Assembly: GCA_030743445.1 (NCBI GenBank)
Contig: JASLSL010000111.1
Location: 1 to 32,707, forward strand
Reading direction: 5' to 3'
Origin: Alphaproteobacteria bacterium
GTDB lineage: Bacteria; Pseudomonadota; Alphaproteobacteria; UBA8366
Length of the DNA stretch: 32,707 bases
Below, piece after piece: positions 8,372 through 17,293 of the stretch. The notes under the pieces are model-generated. The model was not told the origin of the DNA, ran no database searches, and saw only the letters and a list, made by a program, of their open reading frames with translations. Position 1 is the first letter of the stretch; every line of letters begins with the position of its first letter. Both the position numbers and the translations under genes were made by a program.

Positions 8372-10033
8372 TCAGCTCGTCATCCCGAGGCAGCGGTCGC
8401 GTTCGCGATCTTGCTTCGAGCGCTGCCCCGGGTCGCCCCAGCCGCCACCGCCGCCGGACTCGACATGGAACTCGCCGCCCGGGTGGACGGCGATGCCTTC
8501 CTCCTTGGTCTTGAGCACCCGGTCGGGCATCCCGTCGGATTTCAACACGTAGTGATGGGTCGCACCGTCCTTGCCGCCGAGGATACCGCACGCACCGTGT
8601 TTGGCGCCCTCGCCCGCGGTATTGGCGAGCGAACCGGTCTCGGTCTCGAGCACGAGTTCGAGGCTGCCCCCGGTTCCGCCCCGGTACTGTCCCTCGCCGC
8701 CTGAGTCCGGCCGGAACTCGTGGCGCCGGAAATAGAGCGGGAAGCGCACCTCGGCGACCTCGACGCTGCCGAACTTGATGCCGCCGGCGGAATGCCATTC
8801 GCCTGCCGAATTCCAGCCGTCGCCGCCCGACGACGCACCGGCCCCGGGTCTTGCGTGGAACATGTGCCAGATGAACGGTTTGCCGGTCCGCGGGTCCTCG
8901 CCCTTGATCGCGATGCGGAAGCGCCGTCCCCAGCCGGCCATGGCGCGCTCTGGACAGGCCCCCGCCAGCGCCTTGACCACCGCCTCGATGATCTCCTGGC
9001 CGCAATGGCTGGTGCACAGCGTCACCGGCGCCCCCGGATTGGCCCACACCACGGTGCCGGGCTTGGCCTTGACCGTGAGCGGCCGGAACGCGCCGTCATT
9101 CTTCGGCGTCTCCGGGTCGAGCAGGAAAGCGAGGGCCATGGTTACCGCCGACTGCATGTTGGCGTGCGAGGAATTGATGAAGCCCTTGACCTGCGGGTCG
9201 GAGCCGGTGAGGTCGACCTCGAGATCGCTGCCCCGCTTGGTGACCCTGGCGCGGATCGCAATATCCTCGGCGCCATGGCCGTCGTCGTCGAGCAGCGCCT
9301 CGCCTTCGTAGACCCCGTCCTTCCAACCGGATATCACCGCGCGGGCCTGTCGCTCGGAGGCATCGAGGATCGCGCCGACCGCCGCCTCGACCGTCTCTGC
9401 GCCGAACTCGGCCATCAGTGCGCCGAGCCGGCGCTCGCCGATATGGACCGATCCGATCATCGCCGCCAGGTCGCCGCGAAAGTCGCGGGGGTGGCGCACG
9501 TTGAGCATCATGATCTCCAACAGGTCCTGGCGCATCTCGCCGCGCCGGTAGAACCGGATCGGCGGAATGCGCAACCCCTCCTACCAGATTTCGGTCGCCT
9601 TGGCGTTGTAGGCGCCGTGGGTCGAGCCGCCGATGTCGCTGTGGTGCGCCCGGTTGACCGACCAGAAGGCGACCCGGTCGCCGACGAAGACCGGCACGAA
9701 CGCAGTGACGTCCGGCAGGTGGCTGCCGCCGTGATAGGGATCGTTGAGCAAATAGACGTCGCCCGGCTCGATCCTGCCGTCGAAGGTCTCGACCACCGCG
9801 CGGACCGCCCAGGGCAGGGCGCCGATATGGACCGGGATGTGCTCCGCCTGGGCCACCAGGTGGCCCTCGTCGTCGCACAGTGCCGTCGAGAAATCGCGGC
9901 TCGAGTTCAGAATCTGCGAATAGGAGGTGCGCAGCATCGCCTCGCCCATCTCCTCGACGATGGCGGTCAGGCGGTGCTGGATGACGGAAACGGTGATCGG
10001 ATCGAGTTGGGCGGCCAAAGGGGGAATCCTCAT
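8372..10033 (-). pseudogene. hyuB: Hydantoinase B/oxoprolinase family protein, HyuB-type, interrupted by an in-frame TAG at 9581-9583
   Basis: N-terminal part 9581-10033 (MRIPPLAAQLDPITVSVIQHRLTAIVEEMGEAMLRTSYSQILNSSRDFSTALCD...HHSDIGGSTHGAYNAKATEIW*) continues in the same frame as EGLRIPPIRFYRRGEMRQDLLEIMMLNVRHPRDF... (to 8372). 1662 nt = 554 codons, no frameshift. Confidence 0.85.
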
Positions 10034-10107
10034 TTTTGCCCAGCGACCCTATCACGTCGCCGCCCACGACTTTAAGCCCGTATTGCCGCGTGCTACCTTC
10101 GCCGGCG

Positions 10108-10938
10108 ATGGAACGGCACACCCAATCGGTCACCGATCACTACCGCCGCGACGGCCTCGCCGAGATCATCCGCGAGGCGCTGGCGAAGGATGGCAAGGAC
10201 CTCGACAACCTTACGATCGACGACCTGGCGCCGGTCGACGAGTTCCATACCCGCGGGCGCGAGGCGACGGTGGAGCTCGCCGAATTCGCCGGAATCGAGC
10301 CGGGCATGCGGGTCGTCGACGTCGGCAGCGGGCTCGGTGGGCCCGCGCGCTATCTGGCCCAGACCTATGGCTGCACCGTCGCCGGCGTCGACCTCTCGGA
10401 AGAGTTCTGCCGCACCGCCACCATGCTGGCGGAGATGACGGGGCTTGCCGACAAGGTCTCGTTCCAGCACGCCAGCGCCCTCGACATGCCGTTCGAGGAC
10501 GCGAGCTTCGACCTAGCCTGGACCGTCCAAATACAGATGAATATCGCCGACAAGGCGCGGTTCTACGGCGAGATCTTCCGCGTGCTCGAGCCCGGCGGCC
10601 GGTTCGTCTTTCAGGACATCCTGCAGGGGCCGGGCGGCCCTATCCGCGTGCCGACGCCATGGGCGAGCGAGCCCGGGATGAACTTTCTTTACAGCCCCGC
10701 CAAGCTTTCGGACTTGCTCACCGATGTCGGCTTCGAGCAGATCGAGTGGCGCGACCGAACCGACGCCCACCGCGAATGGTACGACCACCAACCCGAGGCG
10801 ACCGGCAAGCCGATGCCGAAGCTCAGCATCCACCTGGTCCTCGGCCCCGAGGCCGGGGAGAAACGACGCAACACAAGGCAGAACCTGTTGGAAGACCGCA
10901 TCGCCTACGTCCAGGCGATCCTCTGCAAACCCGACTGA
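10108..10938 (+). CDS. SAM-dependent class I methyltransferase
   Basis: MRVVDVGSGLGGPARYLAQTYGCTVAGVDLSEEFC motif I; DMPFEDASFDLAWTVQIQMNI; EPGGRFVFQDIL. ATG at 10108. Confidence 0.88.
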   Translation: MERHTQSVTDHYRRDGLAEIIREALAKDGKDLDNLTIDDLAPVDEFHTRGREATVELAEFAGIEPGMRVVDVGSGLGGPARYLAQTYGCTVAGVDLSEEFCRTATMLAEMTGLADKVSFQHASALDMPFEDASFDLAWTVQIQMNIADKARFYGEIFRVLEPGGRFVFQDILQGPGGPIRVPTPWASEPGMNFLYSPAKLSDLLTDVGFEQIEWRDRTDAHREWYDHQPEATGKPMPKLSIHLVLGPEAGEKRRNTRQNLLEDRIAYVQAILCKPD

Positions 10939-10954
10939 GGAGAAGAAGATCGTT

Positions 10955-11734
10955 ATGGCGAACGACGCATCCGCCCCGTCCATCGAAACGCCGACCACGA
11001 GCGAGACCATCGAGCTGCTGCTCGACCGGCGCAGCGTGCGCAGTATCGCGCCCGATCCGATTCCCGAGGCCCAGGTCGAGGCGGTCTTGCGCGCCGCGTT
11101 CCGCGCGCCGACCTCGTCCAACATCCAGGCCTACAGCGTCGTCGTGGTGCGCGATGCGGAAACCCGCCAGGCGCTTTCGGTGCCGACCGGCAACCAGCGC
11201 CATGTCGCCGAGGCGCCGGTGTTCCTTGCCTACTGCGCCGATTTGACCCGCATCGAGCATGCGCTCGAGAAGCACGGCCACACCCTCGACGACAACAATT
11301 TCGAGGTCGGGTTGGTCTCCAGCATCGACGCGGCGCTGGTCGGCATGTCGGCCTACCTCGCCGCCGATTCGCTCGGCCTCAAGGGGGTGATGATCGGGGC
11401 GGTGAGGAACGATCCGGTCGCGATCGCGAAAATCCTCGGCCTGCCGAAGCGCGTCTACTGCGTCTATGGCATGTCCCTCGGTCGGCCGGCGGCACTCCCC
11501 GAACAGAAGCCGCGCATGGACTACCGCGCGATGGTGCACGAGGAACGCTACGACCGGGACAAGATGAAGGACTTGTTGGAGACTTACGATCCGGTGCTGG
11601 CGCAGCATTACCGCGAGACCGGACGCGAGACGACGGACGATTCATGGACCCACGACATGGACAAGAAGTTCCATCCCTATCTGCGCGACGGATTGCGCGA
11701 CGCTTTGCGGGAACTGGGCTTCGATTTTCGCTAG
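10955..11734 (+). CDS. Nitroreductase family protein
   Basis: LLLDRRSVRSIAPDPIPEAQVEAVLRAAFRAPTSSNIQAYSVVVVRD; GLKGVMIGAVRND; GGAG SD upstream of ATG at 10955. Confidence 0.88.
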   Translation: MANDASAPSIETPTTSETIELLLDRRSVRSIAPDPIPEAQVEAVLRAAFRAPTSSNIQAYSVVVVRDAETRQALSVPTGNQRHVAEAPVFLAYCADLTRIEHALEKHGHTLDDNNFEVGLVSSIDAALVGMSAYLAADSLGLKGVMIGAVRNDPVAIAKILGLPKRVYCVYGMSLGRPAALPEQKPRMDYRAMVHEERYDRDKMKDLLETYDPVLAQHYRETGRETTDDSWTHDMDKKFHPYLRDGLRDALRELGFDFR

Positions 11735-11748
11735 GAGAGGAAGAAACG

Positions 11749-12918
11749 ATGAGCGATTCGAACGGACAGGGTGGGCCCCTCGCGGGCCTCAAGGTGGTGG
11801 AACTCGCCGGCATCGGGCCCGCCCCGCTATGTTGCGCGCTGCTCGCCGACATGGGCGCGGACGTCATACGCATCGACCGCGCCGCGCCCTCGGGGCTCGG
11901 CATCCCGCGCGCCGGCAAGACCGACGTGACCCGGCGCGGCCGGCCCTCGGTCGCGATCGACCTGAAAAATCCAAAGGGGGTCGAGACCGTGCTGCGCCTG
12001 GTCGAAGACGCCGACGCGCTGATCGACCCGCTACGGCCCGGCGTCACCGAGCGGCTCGGTCTCGGGCCCGAGGACTGCCTCGCCCGCAACAAGCGGCTCG
12101 TTTACGGACGGATGACCGGCTGGGGCCAGGACGGGCCGTTGTCGCAGGCCGCCGGGCACGATTTGAATTACTTGGCGCTGACCGGCGTGCTGCACGCGAT
12201 CGGGCCGAGGGAGACGCCGGTGCCGCCGCTGAACGTGGTCGCCGACATGGGCGGCGGTGCCATGTTCCTCGCGGTCGGCTTGCTCGCCGCGGTCCACGAG
12301 GCGCGCAACTCGGGCCAGGGACAGGTGGTCGACGTCGCCATGACCGAGGGCTCGGCCTTCCTCGCCATGGGGTGCTTCGGCCTGATTGCCGCCGACTATT
12401 GGTCCGACCAACGCGCCGACAACGTGCTCGACGGCGGCGCCCATTTCTACCGCTGCTATGAGACCAAGGACGGCAGGCACGTCTCGATCGCCTCGATCGA
12501 GGCGAAGTTCTACGCCATCCTATTGGACAAGCTCGGCCTCGATCCCGCCGACCTGCCGGACCAGATGGACCGCGACCAATGGCCGGCGATGTCCGAACGC
12601 TTCGCCGCCCTCTTCAAGGAGAAGACCTGCGACGAGTGGTGCGAGATCATGGAAGGCACCGACATCTGCTTCGCCCCGGTGCTGACCTTCCGCGAGGCCT
12701 CGAACCATCCGCACAACGCGGCGCGCGACAGCTTCGTCGAGGTCGATGGCGTGATCCAACCGGGGGCGGCGCCGAATTTCAGCCGCACGCCTTCCGGGAT
12801 CAAGGGCGGGCCGCCCGAGATGGGCGCCCAGACCGACGAAGGCCTCGCGGCCTGGGGATTCTCGGCCGACGAGATCGCGGCCTTGAAGGCCGAGAGCGCG
12901 ATCGGCCAGCAGACTTAG
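11749..12918 (+). CDS. CaiB/BaiF CoA-transferase family, alpha-methylacyl-CoA racemase-like
   Basis: LAGLKVVELAGIGPAPLCCALLADMGADVIRIDR; AGHDLNYLALTGVLHAIG and PLNVVADMGGGAMFLAVGLLAA match the AMACR/MCR pattern, including the GHDxNY segment. SD AGGAGAGG. Confidence 0.88.
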   Translation: MSDSNGQGGPLAGLKVVELAGIGPAPLCCALLADMGADVIRIDRAAPSGLGIPRAGKTDVTRRGRPSVAIDLKNPKGVETVLRLVEDADALIDPLRPGVTERLGLGPEDCLARNKRLVYGRMTGWGQDGPLSQAAGHDLNYLALTGVLHAIGPRETPVPPLNVVADMGGGAMFLAVGLLAAVHEARNSGQGQVVDVAMTEGSAFLAMGCFGLIAADYWSDQRADNVLDGGAHFYRCYETKDGRHVSIASIEAKFYAILLDKLGLDPADLPDQMDRDQWPAMSERFAALFKEKTCDEWCEIMEGTDICFAPVLTFREASNHPHNAARDSFVEVDGVIQPGAAPNFSRTPSGIKGGPPEMGAQTDEGLAAWGFSADEIAALKAESAIGQQT

Positions 12919-12932
12919 GCGAGCCCCGAGGC

Positions 12933-14162
12933 TTATTCGGCGGCGATCGGCTGCAGGTTGGCGCCGGCGGCGAGCGTCTCGCCGGTCACCGGTTGGCCGC
13001 GCTTGACCACCATGCGGTGGTTGTCGCGGTTTGCCGCCATCTCGATATCGGTAGCGGGGTCGCCCTCGACTACCAGCAGGTCGGCGAAGGCGCCTTCCTC
13101 GATCCGTCCCTCGCCGGGCAGGTCGACCAGATCGGCCGCGTTGCCGGTCGAGAACCTGAGCGCGTCCAAGGGCGTGATCCCGACCTCGACCATATAGGCG
13201 AGCTCCTGGGCGTTGGCGCCGTGCTTGTTGAAGGGCGTGCCGGCGTCGGTGCCCATCGCGATCTTGCCGCCGGCGCTGTAGAACATCTTGATCGAGGCGA
13301 CATGCGCCTCGGCGACGCGCGATGCCTTCTCGACCGCATAGGCCGGCACGCCGTGGTCCTGCATGCCGATGATGTGGGTCAGCGCCGAGAAGGTCGGCAC
13401 CAGATAGGCGCCGCGTTCCATCATTTCCTCGACGCATTTCTCGGTCATGAAGAAGCCGTGCTCGATCGAATCGACGCCGCCGCGGACCGCATTCAGGATT
13501 CCTTCCGCGCCCTGGGCGTGGCTCGCGGTGCGCCTGTGGAAGCGCTTGGCCTCGCCGATGCCGGCCGCCATCTCGTCCGCCGAATAGTGCGCGTCCTCGG
13601 GATTGACGCCCGGCGTCATGACCCCGCCCGTGGCCATGATCTTGACCAGGTCGCAGCCGGCGTGGATTTGCTCGCGCACCGCCTTGACGACCTCGTCCTT
13701 GCCGTCGGCGATGCGGCCGATGTAGCTGCCGTGGCCGCCGGTCATGCAGATCATCCGGCCGGCGCAGCGGATCGAGGGACCCATGAATTGGCCCGCGTTG
13801 CAGGCGTCGCGCACCGCGAACTCCAGGTAATCGCGGCCGCCGCAATCGCGGATCGCGGTAATGCCGCCGGCGAGCGATTCCTGCGCGCGCTGCAGGGCGC
13901 GGACGACGATCTCGCCGGTCGTCAGCTTGTCGCCCGCGGCGCGCGGGTCGGCCTCCGCACCGAGGCAAAGATGGACGTGGCAGTCGATGATGCCCGGCAT
14001 CAGCGTGCCGCCGGTGGTGTCGACCGCATCGCCTTGGAAGCCGTCGAACTCGGCGGCCGGCGCCACTTTGGCGATCTTGTCGTCCTCGACCAGCACCGCG
14101 TGGCCCTCGACCGGCTCGTTGAGCCCATCGAACAGCTTGCCGCCCCGATATAGCGTCGTCAT
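12933..14162 (-). CDS. Metal-dependent amidohydrolase (imidazolonepropionase-like)
   Basis: GTLMPGIIDCHVHLCLG (HxH), ITAIRDCGG, GTDAGTPF, GRIEEGAFADLLVVEGDP. Confidence 0.87.
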   Translation of the reverse strand: MTTLYRGGKLFDGLNEPVEGHAVLVEDDKIAKVAPAAEFDGFQGDAVDTTGGTLMPGIIDCHVHLCLGAEADPRAAGDKLTTGEIVVRALQRAQESLAGGITAIRDCGGRDYLEFAVRDACNAGQFMGPSIRCAGRMICMTGGHGSYIGRIADGKDEVVKAVREQIHAGCDLVKIMATGGVMTPGVNPEDAHYSADEMAAGIGEAKRFHRRTASHAQGAEGILNAVRGGVDSIEHGFFMTEKCVEEMMERGAYLVPTFSALTHIIGMQDHGVPAYAVEKASRVAEAHVASIKMFYSAGGKIAMGTDAGTPFNKHGANAQELAYMVEVGITPLDALRFSTGNAADLVDLPGEGRIEEGAFADLLVVEGDPATDIEMAANRDNHRMVVKRGQPVTGETLAAGANLQPIAAE

Positions 14163-14224
14163 GGCATGTCCCTCCGTGCGTCCCGCAACTTTGGCACCTC
14201 GACCGCTTGGAGACAAGAAAGCCG

Positions 14225-14776
14225 CTATCCCACGGGTTCCGCGTCGATCAGGATCGCGGCGAGCACCGCCGGCTCCGAGCCCTTGTTGACCCAGCCGTGG
14301 TTGGTGCCGCGCTGGATCACCACGTCGAGCGGTTTCATCTCGACCTCACCCTCGTCGACCAGCATCGTCACTTCGCCCTTGAGTAGAATGATGTAATCGA
14401 CCGTGTCGGTCTTGTGCATGTTCGGATGGCGCGCCGAGGGGTCGCGGTTGTGCCCGGCGCCCATCGCCTCGAACAACCGGTCCGCTTCGGCCTGCTTCTG
14501 CTCCCCGGTCTTGCCGGCCTCGTCCGCCTCGGGCGCGATCTGGAAATAGCGGAACACCGAGCCGCCTGCCGGCGGGGTCAGCACGACCTCGGTCGCTGCC
14601 GCGTCGGCATCGCCCGAATTGTCCGCCGGCATCGCATAGGTGCGCCAGAGGTCGGTCAATCCGCGCGCCGGGTTGACCGGGTTGGGCTTGAGGTGCGGCG
14701 AGGGCTCGTCCGAGAGGATGATCGAGCGGCCATCCGTGTCGTGGCCGGTGACGATGCGGCGGACGGGTCTCAGCAT
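14225..14776 (-). CDS. Cupin domain-containing protein
   Basis: MHKTDTVDYIILLKGEVTMLVDEGEVEMKPLDVVIQRGTNHGWVNKGSEPAVLAAILIDAEPVG is typical of a cupin core. Confidence 0.83.
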   Translation of the reverse strand: MLRPVRRIVTGHDTDGRSIILSDEPSPHLKPNPVNPARGLTDLWRTYAMPADNSGDADAAATEVVLTPPAGGSVFRYFQIAPEADEAGKTGEQKQAEADRLFEAMGAGHNRDPSARHPNMHKTDTVDYIILLKGEVTMLVDEGEVEMKPLDVVIQRGTNHGWVNKGSEPAVLAAILIDAEPVG

Positions 14777-14787
14777 GACATGTCTCC

Positions 14788-15618
14788 CTATTTGCCGAAT
14801 AGGCGTTCCGCGTTCCGGTATGCGATCTTCTCGGCGACCTCGCGCGGCAACTGCTCGAGCCAGGCGCGGTGCTCATCGACGAGCCCGATATAGACCGCCC
14901 AGCGGTCGCTCACATAGGTGTCGGTGCCGACCATGAACCGGTCCGGGTGGCTGAGGAACAGATCGCGCCAGGCGGGATCGATGCGCTCGCCGGGCATGAT
15001 GCTGTGGGCGCGGAACGACATCTCGACCCAGAGGTTCCGGTAGCGCTCGACCAGTGCGCCGACCTCTGCCGGCGGCGTGGTGAATCCGGCGTGGGCCCAG
15101 AGGATCTTCGACTTCGGCTCGATCCGGAACATCGCCTCGACCGGGCCGGGGCCCGAGTGGATGTGAAGGAACAGGCTCCGCGCCGCCGCCAGCTTCGCCA
15201 TTTGGCGTACCTGTGGGGTCGCGGTCGATCCCGGCAGGTCGAACAGATGGAACTCGCCGATGCCCTTGTGAACCCCGAGCTTCAGCCGCGCCTCGAGGTA
15301 GTCGATCAGCTTCGGATCGTCGATCCAGTTGCTCGACCGCACCTCGCCGCGATAGGGCCGCAGGATCGGGACGATCCTGTCCGGCGCCGCGCGGTGGAGC
15401 TTGATCGTGCCATGGTCGGGCGAGCTCGACACCAGCGCCCGCTCGACGCCCGCGGCTTCGAGCGCATCGAGCGCCTTCCTCGGGCTGAACGCGTCCCAGG
15501 CACCCTGGCTGTAATGCACGTGGGTGTCGAAGATCGGCAGGCGCTCGCCGGCGATGCCCCCGCCGGCGACACCCGCGATCGCCACCGCGCCCATGAAAGC
15601 GGGAAGGAAACGGCGCAT
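14788..15618 (-). CDS. Amidohydrolase-2-type TIM-barrel hydrolase with N-terminal signal/TM segment
   Basis: MRRFLPAFMGAVAIAGVAGGGIAGERLPIFDTHVHYSQGAWDAFSP; ILWAHAGFTTPPAEV; HPDRFMVGTDTYVSDRW. The upstream part of the ORF-track call is shadow reading frame. Confidence 0.75.
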   Translation of the reverse strand: MRRFLPAFMGAVAIAGVAGGGIAGERLPIFDTHVHYSQGAWDAFSPRKALDALEAAGVERALVSSSPDHGTIKLHRAAPDRIVPILRPYRGEVRSSNWIDDPKLIDYLEARLKLGVHKGIGEFHLFDLPGSTATPQVRQMAKLAAARSLFLHIHSGPGPVEAMFRIEPKSKILWAHAGFTTPPAEVGALVERYRNLWVEMSFRAHSIMPGERIDPAWRDLFLSHPDRFMVGTDTYVSDRWAVYIGLVDEHRAWLEQLPREVAEKIAYRNAERLFGK

Positions 15619-15623
15619 GCCCC

Positions 15624-16259
15624 TCAATCGAGCGTCGAGAACGCGGTCGGCGAGAGGATGATCGACTGCATTTCCAGCAGCATCGGCCCGCCGACCTTGA
15701 GGAAGGCGCGCCAGCCCTTGTCCTTCGCCGCCTCGGCGCGGGCCGCGGCGCGCGCGTTGAGGTCGGGATAGACCCACATGTGCGAGACCTCGTGCGGCTG
15801 CGGGTTGATGGTGTGCCAGAGGCCGACGATCGGCGAGTATTTCTCGCGCGCCTTGAGCCCTTCCTGGAAGGCTTCCAGCCATTGCGGCGCCTTGCCGGTC
15901 TCGACCCGGTAGAAGCGGTATTCGTAGAGATTGCCCGAGTCCGCCGGCGGCTTGACGTCGATCACGCCGTTCATGAACCGCACCTCCTGCTTCTCGATGA
16001 TCGGGCGGACGTTGGCGACGTATTCGCCGGTCCAGTCCTTGTTCTTGGCCAGCTCCGCGTGCAAGGCCTGGCGCTCGCCGAGGCCTTCGTAGCTCCAGAG
16101 ATGCCAGATCTGATTGAGCTGGCCGAACTCCGAGACCCAGTAGCCGTGGTTGGTGCCGAAGTCGTTGCCGCGGATCGGACGGCCGACATCCTCGGCGAGC
16201 TTGAGGTAGGCCGGCACGTTGGTCGGCCGAAGGGTGTAGGTTCTGAACTCGTAGATCAT
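15624..16259 (-). CDS. NIPSNAP family protein (two tandem alpha/beta-barrel domains)
   Basis: MIYEFRTYTLRPTNVPAYLKLAEDVGRPIRG...; second unit LYEYRFYRVETGKAPQWLEAFQEGLKAREKYSPIVGLWHT. Confidence 0.85.
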   Translation of the reverse strand: MIYEFRTYTLRPTNVPAYLKLAEDVGRPIRGNDFGTNHGYWVSEFGQLNQIWHLWSYEGLGERQALHAELAKNKDWTGEYVANVRPIIEKQEVRFMNGVIDVKPPADSGNLYEYRFYRVETGKAPQWLEAFQEGLKAREKYSPIVGLWHTINPQPHEVSHMWVYPDLNARAAARAEAAKDKGWRAFLKVGGPMLLEMQSIILSPTAFSTLD

Positions 16260-16310
16260 GGCGATATGCTCCCGCTTCCTGTTATTGGTATGTCGGGATT
16301 ATAGCGCCCG

Positions 16311-16343
16311 AGGGAGGCCCAAGGGAGGCCCAAGGGAGGTACA
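16311..16343 (+). repeat. 11-nt tandem repeat AGGGAGGCCCA, two exact units plus a third diverged unit (AGGGAGGTACA), each with an SD-like GGGAGG
   Basis: Direct read: agggaggccca agggaggccca agggaggtaca immediately before tcATG at 16346. Confidence 0.9.
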
Positions 16344-16345
16344 TC

Positions 16346-17200
16346 ATGTTCCAAGCGGATTTATTGGCCGGCAAACGGATCCTGATCACCGGCGGCGGCA
16401 CCGGGCTCGGCAAGAGCATCGGCCGGCGCTATGTCGAGCTCGGCGCCGAGCTCGTCATCTGCGGCCGGCGTCTGGAGAAGCTCGAGGAGACCCGGGCCGA
16501 GTTCGAGAAGGATTTGGGCGGCAAGGTGAGTATCCACCGATGCGACGTGCGCGACCCGGACGCGGTCGAGGCGATGATGGACATGATCTGGGCCGACGGG
16601 CCCTTGGACGTGCTGGTCAACAACGCCGCCGGCAACTTCATCGCCCAGACCGAGCGGCTGTCGCACCGCGCGATCGACGCGGTGCTGGGCATCGTGCTGC
16701 ACGGCACCGCCTATTGCACGACGGCGGTCGGACGGCGCTGGATCGACGCCGGGCGCCCGGCGGTGGTGCTGAACATCCTCACCACCTCGGCCCTCCATGG
16801 CGGCGCCTACCGGGTGCCCTCGGCGATGGCCAAGGCGGGCGTGGCGGCGATGATCAAGAGCCTCGCGGTCGAATGGGGACCCATGGGCATCCGCATGGTC
16901 GGCGTGGTGCCGGGGCCGTTCCCGACCCCCGGTGCGGCGACCCGCCTGCGCCCCGAAGGCGCCGGCCAGGCGCCGGAGGAAGACGACGTCCCGCTGCGCC
17001 GGGTCGGCGAGCATAAGGAGCTCGCGGACCTCTGCACCTACCTGGTCTCGGACCAGGCCGGCTACGTCAACGGCGAGATCGTGGTGATCGACGGCGGCAA
17101 ATGGCTGCAGGGGGTCTACGGCGCCTCGATCCGCCAGATGCAGGACTGGGACGACGCCAAATGGGCCGAGGTGAAAGAGCAGACGCGCAAGGGGGCGTGA
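16346..17200 (+). CDS. SDR family oxidoreductase, 2,4-dienoyl-CoA reductase-like
   Basis: KRILITGGGTGLGKSIGRRY, VLVNNAAGNFIAQTERLS, and an SAMAKAGV motif in place of YxxxK, as in DECR-type SDRs. Confidence 0.85.
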   Translation: MFQADLLAGKRILITGGGTGLGKSIGRRYVELGAELVICGRRLEKLEETRAEFEKDLGGKVSIHRCDVRDPDAVEAMMDMIWADGPLDVLVNNAAGNFIAQTERLSHRAIDAVLGIVLHGTAYCTTAVGRRWIDAGRPAVVLNILTTSALHGGAYRVPSAMAKAGVAAMIKSLAVEWGPMGIRMVGVVPGPFPTPGAATRLRPEGAGQAPEEDDVPLRRVGEHKELADLCTYLVSDQAGYVNGEIVVIDGGKWLQGVYGASIRQMQDWDDAKWAEVKEQTRKGA

Positions 17201-17222
17201 GGCCGACCGTGCCACCCCGCAT

Positions 17223-17293
17223 CGTCATCCCCGCGCAGGCGGGAATGGAATTCAATAATATCAATAGGTTATAAAATGGGGACAGTCCCCATT
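17223..17293. repeat. Composite intergenic repeat, copy A: REP-like CGTCATccCCGCGcAgGCGG plus A/T-rich spacer plus palindrome AAATGGGGAC-A-GTCCCCATTT (17274-17294)
   Basis: Gapless hand alignment with copy B (23171-23241), about 56 of 71 positions identical; the last 20 nt are identical. Confidence 0.85.

Noticed and set aside
6874-8514. 546-aa plus-strand ORF antisense to hyuA
   Set aside because: High-GC shadow ORF; low-complexity H/R/D-rich translation with no recognisable domain, while the opposite strand encodes an intact HyuA.
9581-9583. TAG in hyuB as pyrrolysine or recoded amber
   Set aside because: TAG ends several other genes here in the normal way (e.g. 963-965, 11732-11734, 12916-12918), and no pylS/pylT-like gene is visible. 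A nonsense mutation or sequence error is simpler.
9560-10033. Both hyuB ORF pieces starting with MRIPP, suggesting a duplicated start
   Set aside because: Nucleotide sequences differ (ATGAGGATTCCCCCT versus TTGCGCATTCCGCCG), and the second is the internal family motif EGLRIPP, so this is coincidence.
12520-13968. 482-aa minus-strand ORF across the CaiB and amidohydrolase genes
   Set aside because: Arg/Gly-rich out-of-frame translation overlapping two convincing CDSs.
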